A stretch of DNA of 64,000 nucleotides from Gautieria morchelliformis (taxonomy: Eukaryota; Basidiomycota; Agaricomycetes; Gomphales; Gomphaceae). The translations under genes were made by a program, and so were the position numbers. How positions within the stretch are numbered: position 1 is the stretch's first letter; the number at the start of each line of letters is the position of its first letter. This document shows positions 28,227-36,918 of this stretch, piece after piece. The notes beneath the pieces were generated by a model. It saw nothing but the letters and a program-made list of their open reading frames with translations. It searched no databases and was not told the origin of the DNA. The stretch covers positions 1-64,000 of the forward strand of contig WHVA01000549.1 of NCBI GenBank assembly GCA_015179125.1, read 5' to 3'.

Positions 28227-30593
28227 CTAGGGCGCGGAAATGGGGCCAGGCTTATCAGGATAAGACTTGTGGAAATCAGAGACGAGGTCAGAGGCGTGGT
28301 CTAGTTCCGTGGCGGAAATCCATGAGGTCTCTTCGTCGGTGTTTTCATAGCCTGCCCACTTGACTAGGTACTGGAGTTGGCAGCGGTATCGTCTGTCGAG
28401 CTTGGAGTTGAGAATTTCCGAGATCTCATATTCCGGTTCTCCGTCGATGATGACTGGCGGAGGCGGAGGTTGTTCTCGATTCGGAATTGTATTCGGAACT
28501 GCGGGCTCAAGCATGGAGACATGGAATACCGGGTGTACTGCGTGCATATTGTCAGGAAGTCTGAGAGTGAAAGAACGACTGCCGGCCTTAGCGATGATCT
28601 CGTAAGGACCAAGGTATTTTTCAGAGAGCTTCTTCAAGGGGCGAGTGGTGCGGAAGTTTTCAGCTTTGACAAAGACTTTGTCGCCTATCTTGAATGCCAG
28701 TTGCGGAAGCCGTTTCTGATGGGCGGAAGTTTGGTATCTCTTCTGGGCGGCGGAAATGTTCTCTCGGAGGTGTTGGTGAAGGTCGTCGAGTTCCACAACA
28801 AAATCTCGGGCTCTTGCAGAGGCGAGGTTGCGTTCAGGGTGGATGGCGAGATTCGGGTGGTAGCCCTTGTTGGTGTAAAAGGGTGAAATTCCGGTGGTGG
28901 TGGAAGGTGCATTGTTGTAAGCAAATTCCGCGAGCGGAAGGAGGTCGCACCAATTGCTGTGTTGGTAGTTGCAATAGACGCGGAGATACTGCTCAAGGGT
29001 CTGATTAGTACGTTCCATTTGTCTGTCTCCTTCGGGGTGATAACTGGAAGTGAAGTGGAGCTTCATGTCAAGAGCCTTGCCAAGTGTGCAGAAAAACGAT
29101 GACATGAATTCTGATCCACGGTCGGAAGTGACATGGGAAGGGATTCCGTGCTTGGAAAAGACGTGGAGCACGAAGAGTTGTGCGAGTTGGGCGGAAGTGA
29201 TGGTGTCGTATGTTGGAACCAAGATGGACTGCTTTGTGAGGCGGTCAACGATCACTAGAATGGTGTCATAGCCAGATGACTTAGGAAGTTTCTCAATGAA
29301 ATCCATGGATATCGAATTCCACGGTTGTTCCGGGATCGGAAGTTGCTTCAGGAGGCCGTATGGTTTGTGACGTTGAGGCTTGGCTCGCATACAGGTGGTG
29401 CATGACTTGCAGTAGTCTTGGACCATCATGCGGAGGAGAGGCCAAGTATAGGTACATCGGATTATGTCGAGGGTTTTGTTCTGGCCTTGGTGTCCTGAGA
29501 GCGGATGATCGTGGCTTTGCTGGAGTACGCGAAGTCGTAGATCGTTGGTATCCGGAACGTAAATCCAGGACTTGTACCGGAGAAATCCGTCGGAATCAAG
29601 GGACCATCCAGGACTGGTGGGGTCATCGAGGTGGGCTGCGGAGATGGGGTCGGAACGAAGTGCGGAACGGAAGTCGGAATGGAGAGACTCGGTGTCCATA
29701 ATAATTGAGGCGCGGAGTAGCTGAAACTGCAATGCTGTGGCACGCAGGGACGATGCCAGTTGCTCAGTGGAGAATACTGGGCGGAAGTTGTGCGGATTAA
29801 CGCTGGCATAGTTGCTACTTCCCTCTTTTGGGTAGACGTCCCAACGTCTAGTGAGTGCGTCGGGTTTTGCTCCGAGCTTTCTGGGGCGGAAACGGATCAC
29901 CATGTTGAACTGTGACAGATATTCAGACCAGCGGACTTGACGGCGAGTCAAAATCTTAGTAGTCGTGAAATACTTAAGGTTCTTATGATCCGTTACAACG
30001 TCGATCGGATAAGTTGGACCTTCAAGGTAGTGTCTCCAGATTTTGAAGGCTTCGAAAATCGCAAGTAGTTCCTTATCGTGGACGTCGTAGTTGAGTTCCG
30101 GGGCGGAAAAGGTGCGGGAATGAAAGGCGATCGGATGAATTTCTCCATCGTCGGGGGAAATGATGGAAAGAATGGCGGCTAGCGCGTAGTCGGAAGCGTC
30201 GGTTTCGATTACAAGTTGGGCATCTGGGATCCAGAAACCGAGTATAGGAGCCGTAGTAAAGGCCGATTTGAGAGCTTCAAATGCGGAACGGCATTCCGGA
30301 GTGAAATTCCATGGGGCACCCTTCCTGGTGAGATGTGTGAGCGGAACAGTAATGTCGGAAAAATTGTAAATGAAACGCCGGGAAAAGTTGGCGAAGCCAA
30401 GGAAAGACTGTACATCCTTAACACGTCGGGGTTCCAGCCATTCTTGAATTGCCTTGACCTTGTCCTCTGCCATGGTAAGACCTGTTGGAGAGAGGATGTA
30501 GCCGAGGTATTCGACCGTGTCGTCACTTCCACCCTCGTGGTCTACTTTTATTACGGCCACCACTGCCGGCTTACCGACATTATCTTCTGACAC
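28227..30593 (-). CDS. Gypsy-A pol: RNase H, integrase and chromodomain (RT truncated)
   Basis: A 788-codon frame. About 25 non-Gypsy residues precede the junction near 30520. Then the end of RT ([30 protein letters not shown]), RNase H ([34 protein letters not shown]), the integrase zinc finger (HDHPLSGHQGQNKT, CKSCTTC), and the integrase core with MDFIEKL, TSDRGSEF and HPEGDRQMERTN as its D, D, E residues. A chromodomain ends the protein (EYEISEILNSK, LVKWAGYENTDEETSWI), which would steer insertion by binding histone marks. RNase H, integrase and chromodomain show no stop and all catalytic residues, so this copy is young even though truncated. Confidence 0.9.
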   Translation of the reverse strand: MSEDNVGKPAVVAVIKVDHEGGSDDTVEYLGYILSPTGLTMAEDKVKAIQEWLEPRRVKDVQSFLGFANFSRRFIYNFSDITVPLTHLTRKGAPWNFTPECRSAFEALKSAFTTAPILGFWIPDAQLVIETDASDYALAAILSIISPDDGEIHPIAFHSRTFSAPELNYDVHDKELLAIFEAFKIWRHYLEGPTYPIDVVTDHKNLKYFTTTKILTRRQVRWSEYLSQFNMVIRFRPRKLGAKPDALTRRWDVYPKEGSSNYASVNPHNFRPVFSTEQLASSLRATALQFQLLRASIIMDTESLHSDFRSALRSDPISAAHLDDPTSPGWSLDSDGFLRYKSWIYVPDTNDLRLRVLQQSHDHPLSGHQGQNKTLDIIRCTYTWPLLRMMVQDYCKSCTTCMRAKPQRHKPYGLLKQLPIPEQPWNSISMDFIEKLPKSSGYDTILVIVDRLTKQSILVPTYDTITSAQLAQLFVLHVFSKHGIPSHVTSDRGSEFMSSFFCTLGKALDMKLHFTSSYHPEGDRQMERTNQTLEQYLRVYCNYQHSNWCDLLPLAEFAYNNAPSTTTGISPFYTNKGYHPNLAIHPERNLASARARDFVVELDDLHQHLRENISAAQKRYQTSAHQKRLPQLAFKIGDKVFVKAENFRTTRPLKKLSEKYLGPYEIIAKAGSRSFTLRLPDNMHAVHPVFHVSMLEPAVPNTIPNREQPPPPPVIIDGEPEYEISEILNSKLDRRYRCQLQYLVKWAGYENTDEETSWISATELDHASDLVSDFHKSYPDKPGPISAP

Positions 30594-31333
30594 ATTGATT
30601 TCCCCAATTTTCTCTCCTCTGATCCAGAGACCTAATTTCTGGACAACTACATCTTAGCTGGCAGTGTTGACACAAAGGAAGCACGTGAGATAAATGGTAA
30701 TGATCTCTATTCATAGGACCAGGATGATGATGATGGAGGTGACTGGTGTGGCTCTGGGGTATCTGACTCACTCCCAGACCAGCAAAATCCACCTGTTAGT
30801 CAGTTCACACTTGATGGCTTTGAACCGCTTTCTGCTCTGTTCTCTTGGCCTAATTCTCTGAGCCCCTCAACTCATTTTTACCATGCACTCGGCTATTCCC
30901 TTTTTGTGAACCAGGTGACAAACAAGATGTCTCTACCCCAGCTCTGGCTATAGTACCACTGTTTTTCTCTGAACACCCCATTTTTTGACAGGCATGCATG
31001 CATGCCTCAAAGCACGGGTCATATCTGTCAAGTGCGTCGCTCTCACCTGCCTACTCTACTCATCTGAGATTGTCCCAGTCGCGCACTGTGCGCCGTGCGT
31101 GTAGCTTCAACTTCACCATGTTTGCGCTCATGCAGACGGTCCTGCCATACCTTCGCACCTTCATCCTCACCTCACTACCTCCCGCCCTGCCCAGCGCCCT
31201 GCATGGTGCATGCCCATGCTCATCATCGTCGCCGCTGCGTTCTTCACCAGGGTGTGGTGGACCGTCGACGGCCTGAACCCATTCCAAGACAAGCGTGTGC
31301 GCTGTGCTGCCCCCCCACTTTCCCAGCTTTTCC
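30521..31333. other. Unassigned sequence beyond the Gypsy-A junction
   Basis: On the minus strand 30521-30640 reads QKLGLWIRGEKIGEINVSED, continuing in frame into pol, and looks protein-like but unknown. On the plus strand, 30720-30960 is open with intron-like borders (DQDDDDGGDWCGSG, SQFTLDGFEPLSALFSW). Nothing in 30960-31333 is recognised. Confidence 0.25.
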
Positions 31334-31810
31334 CTACTCTATCTGACGCATATCCCCACACAGACGCACACATATACCTACACCGTGTGCATGGCGCTCC
31401 TCCTCTCCCTTCTCCTCCATGCACACTCCGTACTCTGCCCAATCGTCGATGATCATGTCGATGGTAAGTGCGTTAACCTCAGCGTTTTTTAGATAAGCAT
31501 GAGAAAACCTCAGTCCTTTGTCTTTTATTTGTTCAGCAACGTCTTTATGCCACCTCGAAGGTGAGATTGAAATTAGGTCGAAAATTTGATCGTTGGTTGG
31601 GGTTTTAGAAGACGTATCTGGCACCCAGTAGCCACGCAATATCAGATCCTTAAGCTTTTCCGATCGCTCCTCAACACCCATGAGGCCATAGAAAGCCGCG
31701 CATATGAAATTCTATTACTCATAGTGCAAGCCCGCAGATGGATGTAGGCTAGGCTTAGCTTTCTTTGGAGGTGGAGTCCATTGTCTACCGTCTGTATCCT
31801 GATCTGACAT
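31334..31810 (-). pseudogene. Unknown gene remnant with two adjacent in-frame stops
   Basis: An ATG at 31810 starts MSDQDTDGRQWTPPPKKAKP; after 31 codons TAA TAG (31717-31712) interrupt, and the same frame continues NFICAAFYGLMGVEERSEKL, ISPSRWHKDVAEQIKDKG, AEVNALTIDMIIDDWAEYG. The protein-like composition across the stops suggests a single original reading frame. I do not recognise the family. The last 30 residues before 31334 look like run-on. Confidence 0.4.
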
Positions 31811-31833
31811 GACTTCTTGTCTGTGCTCGTCAT

Positions 31834-32479
31834 GGCACTCTTGCTTGATGTGAAGATGAGGGTATGGTGAAAGCAATGCGTAACTGTGAGTGCTACCGAA
31901 TAGGTATTCGCATTACTAATTTGGACATGACATCTAGTACTCTAAATGTCAGTGCGATGTTTGATCGATGCATGAAAGGTGGCGCTTGAGGGGCCATGAG
32001 TCGAGTAATGATGCCAGTGGAGCCTCAGCTATCATAGGGAAAGGATTACTGGGCCATTTCTTGTTATATATCTCTTTCTATCAATTTTTCTTGCAATTAT
32101 TGAGGCTGCAGCTGGCTGCCTAGCCGGGTAATAGCACTGGTGATAATTTCTTGTGTGGAGAGAATCTAGCTGAAATCTTGGATGGAATTTGGTTTACATG
32201 CCGTTTTTATTTGGACAGAAGGTCAAATCTCACGAGCGCATAATTTGGGTACTATTTGGAGTACTTTCCAATAATTTTTGGAATTACACTGAGATATTGG
32301 CCACCCAAAATTTAGAGTAAAGTGCGTGGAGGTGATAATTTTACAAGTTCTGAAGAATTTCCTGAAGCCAGAAACCCTGACAACCTAATAAATTTTAATC
32401 CAATTTCCTGAACTGCAATATTTTGAAGAAACCTGGAATATCCTCAGAATTTCCAGTGGATTTTCAAAGTCAGGAAATT
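31834..32479. other. AT-rich spacer, no gene seen
   Basis: No long open frame, no repeat shared with the rest of the window. Runs of AATTT/AAATT dominate. Confidence 0.4.
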
Positions 32480-33228
32480 TGCCATGTCTCCTGTGAGTGG
32501 ATCATCTCTGGGTCTCATGACAAGATGATCTGTGTGTGGAGTGCACACACTGGGGAGGTCATTTCAGCACCCTTTGAAGGCCACACCCACTATGTCACAT
32601 CAGTGGCGTGCTCATACAATAGCAAGTGCAGTGTCTCTGGGTCTTGTGACAAGACAACCTATGTGTGGAATGCAGACCCTGGGGAGGTCATTTTAGCACC
32701 ATCCAAAGCCACACCCACTCTGTCACGTTTGTGGTGTTCTCATATGACAGCAAGTGGATCATGTCTGGGTCTTGTGACAAGATGATCCATGTGTGGAATA
32801 CAGACACTGGGGAGCTCATTTCTGCACCATTCAATGGCCAGACTGACTGGGTCAGGTTGGTGGCATTCTCCCAGGATGGCAAGTGGATTTTCTCTGGGCC
32901 TCATGACAAGGCGATCCATGTGTGGAAGGCAGACAACGGAAGCTCATTTCACCACCATTTGAACACCCACTTGGTCAGATCAATGGCATTCTTGCATGAT
33001 GGCAAGTGCATCATCTCTGGGTCTGATGGCACAGTGTGTGTGTGGAATGTGGACACTGGGGAGGTCATTTTAGCACCATTCAAAGGCCACACCCACCCGG
33101 TCAGGTTGGTGGTGTTCTTGCACCATGGCAAGTGCATTGTCACTGGGTCTGGTCACAAGATGATCCTTGTATGGAATGTAGACACCAGGGATGTAATTTC
33201 AGAACCATTCAAAGGCCCTTCTCTGTAA
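32480..33228 (+). pseudogene. Second WD40-repeat fragment, frameshifted
   Basis: Nearly six WD40 units of the same 43-residue type as 23560-26077 (GSHDKMICVWSAHTGEVISA, FEGHTHYVTSVACS), with the frame changing at about 32700 in the third unit. The units are more diverged from each other than those of the upstream array, so this is an older array or one without recent conversion. No head domain or clean end is visible. It is not a simple continuation of the upstream array across the Gypsy-A insertion, because the intervening 2 kb is unrelated. Confidence 0.75.
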
Positions 33229-33267
33229 GGGCAACCCTGGCTGGTTGTGGAGATCACACTACCACAC

Positions 33268-33354
33268 AACTGACAAGGGGAAATCCAAAGTATGTATAAA
33301 TGAACAGAGTATACAAGAGAGGGGATTCTCACCTGACAAGGGGAAATCCAAAGA
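33268..33354. repeat. Short duplication of CTGACAAGGGGAAATCC
   Basis: The 20-base stretch from TGACAAGGGG occurs at about 33270 and again at 33334, flanking a 45-bp AT-rich spacer; the second copy is the end of LTR-C. Confidence 0.6.
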
Positions 33355-33716
33355 GAAAAGTCTAAGGACACCCAATGTCAGCGAGCCCGTATTATACTAC
33401 GCTGCGCAGCCAGGGACAACACTTGGCACCCGCCATCAACCCTGCATCCTCCTGACCTCCCTGACCCTTGATCGACCCTTGATGCCACCTATTACGTGAG
33501 TCACTTGATTTCCGACACTGTTCTGAGAGTGGAAGTCGGAAATTGGAGTGGAACTGGCAGCAAGGCAAACAGAACTGGTGGAAGTTCTCCCAAAAGCGGA
33601 ATCATTTCCGAAAGCGGAGGCGGAGATGGAATCGGAACTGGAAGCGGAGTCGGAAATGGAATCGGAACTGGGTGTGGTGTCGGAACTGGAAATGGAAAAC
33701 AGGGTGTCCCCTGACA
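33331..33716 (-). repeat. Solo LTR-C, inverted
   Basis: Reverse complement starts TGTCAGGGGACACCC and matches 60205-60579. A possible 5-bp duplication TTCTC flanks it (33326-33330, 33717-33721). Positions 33515-33700 are an irregular array of CGGAA/TGGAA pentamers. Confidence 0.65.
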
Positions 33717-33994
33717 TTCTCCTGATCTCCAACCTGAAAGCCATACCTCTTGCCTGCTACTCTGACCTGGTCTATGAGAAACAATGCATCTCCCACCTTC
33801 AGGCCATACAACATCTTGAGTGACTCAATGGTGAGCCATGCGATGCTGGTGATGGGGGCCTTGAGACTCTCCTCCTTTGCAAATCTACTGTGCAGAAAAT
33901 CATACTTGAGACCAATAGTGGGAGTGGGAGTGTTCTGCAGGAGAGGGTCGGGCTTGGCATCGGGACTTGCCATGCGATTGCTAGATGGTGGCAA
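33717..33994 (-). other. Possible coding remnant beside LTR-C
   Basis: The minus strand is open with a protein-like composition (KAPITSIAWLTIESLKMLYG, VGDALFLIDQVRVAGKRYGF). It ends exactly at the LTR-C border, as if the LTR had inserted into it. No family recognised. Confidence 0.3.
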
Positions 33995-34021
33995 GTGTGA
34001 TCATGGTCTCTCACTCTCATC

Positions 34022-34903
34022 AGCTATTTTGAGTCCAAAAATCTACTCAAGCATGTAGAAGGGAGAGTCATTCGACCTCCTGATCCTCCAGTCATGCCCC
34101 CAGGCCATATTCTTACAGAAGCTGAGGAAACTCAGATAGATAAGGCCAAGGAGAAGCTGGAGAGATATCTTGCTAGAGAAGGACAAGCCAAGACCCAAAT
34201 CATCGTCTCAGTCTCAGAGTCACTGGCTCTGATGCTACAGAAGCAAAGAACAGCAAAAGAGACTTGGGATGCATTGGTCAATGAAATGAACAAAAAGCCC
34301 AAGATGGTCCTCACCAGCCTGCAGAGACAACTCTGCAGTATGAGATGTCCTGAGGATGGAGACTTGAGAGATCACTTGGACAAGGCCCAAGACCTATATG
34401 CTCATCTTAATGAGATGGGAGCTAGAGTTTCTGAAGAAGAATTCATGGACATCATCCTTGCGTCACTTCCACCATCCTATGAGGCAGTTATGAATGCCCT
34501 CACCACTTTGCTTGAAGAATGCGGGAGGCCTTTAATCCCTGATGACATTATTAGGGTACTAAAGGCTCAATATGACAGGAAGAAAACACTCCCGCAAGAA
34601 GAGCAGGTGTTTATTGGTTCATCTACCAAGAAGGACCAGAAGGTGCAGAAGGCACATGTATGCACCAGCTGCAAAAAGCCTGGACACACTATCGAAAATT
34701 GCTGGGCTAAAGGAGGTGGTAAAGAAGGTCAAGGACCACGTCAGAAGAAAAAGGCCAAAGGCAAAAGAAGAAGAAGGGTAAAGCAAAAGCGAATGTTGCC
34801 GAAGAAGAGATCTCTTCTGAGGAAAGTGATGATGGGCATCTGGCCTTCACCAATTTCGACGAGTGCTCTAATTTCAATCCGAGCACATCCTCAGGAGTTA
34901 TAG
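34022..34903 (+). CDS. Copia-type gag polyprotein fragment
   Basis: The frame is open upstream of the ATG at 34094 (FESKNLLKHVEGRVIRPPD), so the true N-terminus is missing. It reads the copia gag domain (AKTQIIVSVSESLALML, ETWDALVNEM, TSLQRQLCSMRCPEDGDL, LASLPPSYEAVMNAL) and a CCHC knuckle CTSCKKPGHTIENCW at 34662-34706. Gag coats copia RNA. The last 50 residues, a Lys/Arg run then MGIWPSPISTSAL, reflect a frame change before the protease. Confidence 0.8.
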   Translation, partial: SYFESKNLLKHVEGRVIRPPDPPVMPPGHILTEAEETQIDKAKEKLERYLAREGQAKTQIIVSVSESLALMLQKQRTAKETWDALVNEMNKKPKMVLTSLQRQLCSMRCPEDGDLRDHLDKAQDLYAHLNEMGARVSEEEFMDIILASLPPSYEAVMNALTTLLEECGRPLIPDDIIRVLKAQYDRKKTLPQEEQVFIGSSTKKDQKVQKAHVCTSCKKPGHTIENCWAKGGGKEGQGPRQKKKAKGKRRRRVKQKRMLPKKRSLLRKVMMGIWPSPISTSALISIRAHPQEL

Positions 34904-35137
34904 TGATACTCAACACCGGAACGACATCGCATATGACTCCTCATAAAAATTTATTGAGGAACTACTGTCAATTCTCACAGCCAAGGACTATCCGAGCAGC
35001 CAACAAAGGCACTTTTGATGCCTTCAGCTCAGGACTGCTCGTATTATCCAATAAGGTTGGAGATAAAACAGTAGAACTCACATTGCAAGATACATACTAT
35101 GCACCAAAAATTGCTGCTACCCTCGTCTACCTTTCGG
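34903..35137 (+). pseudogene. Copia protease fragment with altered active site
   Basis: Reads NTGTTSHMTPHKNLLRNY where copia proteases have a DSGAT/S-H motif, so the catalytic Asp is Asn here. It continues for about 75 residues (TVELTLQDTYYAPKIAATLV) and then runs into a Gypsy-B fragment near 35138. Integrase, RT and RNase H of the copia element are absent. Confidence 0.65.
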
Positions 35138-35860
35138 GCCTTGGCCACAACCAGGATTCCCCTGGAACCCTTACTATCATTTTCCCTTCGCCTCAATTGG
35201 TTCCCATTCGGATTCATCTCCAATTATCTGTGTACACATTCCGAATATTTCTGGTTACAAACAGACATTCGACGTGGACGGCCAACCATTACTCCTCTTC
35301 GTGAAGCCTATTGAGAATCGCTCCTCTGAGTCCTCCAAATCGCTTCACAATATTCTAATCCACTTCTTCACCCACTCCTATTCCGAATCTTTCTGTTTTC
35401 ACACAGACATTCAACGTGGATGGTGAACCATTATCCCTTTCAGCGAAGCCTATTGAGAATCACTCCTCTGAGTCCTCATATCGCTGTTCAATAATTGTCC
35501 CCGCTATCCTTGGGTTACGTGCCGAACATGGCGATTGGACCACTCTATCACATCTCGGTCCTTCCACCAGGTGTCACTTCTTCGCCCGCTCCTATTCTGA
35601 ATCTTTCTGTTTTCACACAGACGTTCGACGTGAACAGCAAACCATTATCTCTTTCAGCGAAGCCTATCGAGAATCACTCCTCTGAGTCCTCCAAATTGCT
35701 TCACAATATTCTCGCCCACTTCTTCGCCCACTCCTATTCTGAATCTTTCTGGTTATGAACAGACATTCGATGTGGATGGCCAACCATTACTTCTCTTGGC
35801 GAAGCCTATCGAGAATCACTCCTCTGAGTCCTCCATATAGCTTCCCAATATTCTTCATCC
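35138..35860 (+). repeat. Tandem array of a Gypsy-B protease-RT linker fragment
   Basis: Four copies (around 35262, 35406, 35621, 35759) of a segment containing CAGACATTCGACGTGGATGG and GAGAATCACTCCTCTGAGTC, at spacings of 144, 215 and 138 bp. The same segment occurs in Gypsy-B at 45209 and, in part, 45426. Unequal spacing reflects deletions inside a unit of about 215 bp. Confidence 0.75.
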
Positions 35861-36015
35861 ACCTCTTCGCTGCCTTCAATTCCCCTTTCAATGTCCTCTC
35901 TCATCATTCATCTACATCTTTCGAATCACTTTAGCCCTGTCTCTCTCACACTCTAGGTCACCTCTTTGCCACTCATGCATTCACTCATGAAGCAAAGCAT
36001 GGCATACCGCTCTAC

Positions 36016-36640
36016 GTGACCTGGAAGGATTTTGTTGAAGCATTTCGCCAGCAGTTTTACCCGCTACACGAGGCCACCGATGCGATGAATCAACTGGAAT
36101 CACGCCAGTACCACCAGGGCAAGTGTTCAGTTGATGAATATATTGATGGGTTCAAAGAGCTGGTTGAGAAGGCTGAATACACAGATGGGCAATCAATTGT
36201 GATGAAGCTCCGTTGAGGTCTCGAACCTGCAATCCAGAGTCACATTGCATTGATGTTGGATGGCAGGCCAAAGGACGATGACCCTTCTGCATGGTACGGA
36301 GCAGTGAGAACAGTTGCACTCATGCGTGCGGCCAATGAAGCCTTCCAGGGACCTAGGGTGACAAACAGTGGCCCTCCCCCACCGCCCATTTTTCACAAGG
36401 CAGGTGAATCACACACCAGGTTCACCAGTCAACTCTCTTCAAGACCACCGATAATGCCAGTGCCCACACCCCTTCCAGCTACCTCTGGGCCAGCTCCGAT
36501 GGACATGGACGCTGCGAGCGATTCCCACAGCCACTCACCTGTCGGCGCTGCAGGAAGGTCGGACACTTTGCATGAGAATGCCCGCACACCTATGATGTCT
36601 GCTACATGACAGTTGAGGAGCACGAGGAGCTACTGGAGCA
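36016..36640 (+). pseudogene. Gypsy-D gag
   Basis: Retrotransposon gag domain (WKDFVEAFRQQFYPLHEATD, ESRQYHQGKCSVDEYIDGFK), TGA at 36214-36216 in place of a sense codon, then GLEPAIQSHIALML in the same frame. A Pro-rich linker leads to a CCHC knuckle that reads CRRCRKVGHFA*ECP after a frame change at about 36540. Structural protein; decayed. Confidence 0.75.
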
Positions 36641-36918
36641 CTGGATGGTCACTGCAGATGTGCGAGTTTCGCTGAGGAAGAGGTCGAGAAGGATGATGCA
36701 GAGGATTTTGTGTCGTGCAGCGAGTGAGAGAGGTGCCCTGGCTGCCCCTGTCCAATCGCTTTGCTGCTCTGTCAATAGCCCCAGATACTGAAGATACAAT
36801 CTGTGTGTCAGAAACTGGGTCGCACACAGCAAGCGATAAAGACACATCAACCACCAACATTCCAAAAAGTCCTTCACCGCGATTGAAGCGTTGGGAGTGA
36901 GCCCTTCCCAAGCACTTT

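Larger units (their letters stand above)
26078..30520 (-). mobile_element. Gypsy-A (chromodomain Ty3/Gypsy), copy 1, 5'-truncated
   Basis: Minus orientation: 3' LTR at 26078-26768, an antisense ORF, then an intact RT(C-term)-RNase H-integrase-chromodomain frame. At about 30520, within the RT sequence corresponding to 49882-49896 of copy 2, similarity stops; gag, protease, most of RT and the 5' LTR are missing. The 3' LTR interrupts the WD40 array. No target duplication can be tested because the far end is gone. Confidence 0.85.

Noticed and set aside
28227-29008. Plus-strand ORFs opposite the Gypsy-A integrase
   Set aside because: They are shadows of the intact minus-strand pol frame; no motif. 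Only the ORF beyond the end of pol (26889-28097) is credible on the plus strand.
32480-33228. Downstream half of the upstream WD40 gene, separated only by the Gypsy-A insertion
   Set aside because: Two kilobases of unrelated DNA remain after Gypsy-A is removed, the junction is not in register, and the units are more diverged.
33515-33720. A Gly/Ser or Glu/Trp-rich protein encoded by the CGGAA array
   Set aside because: All three frames are open because the repeat lacks stops; the array is LTR sequence also found at 60230-60370.
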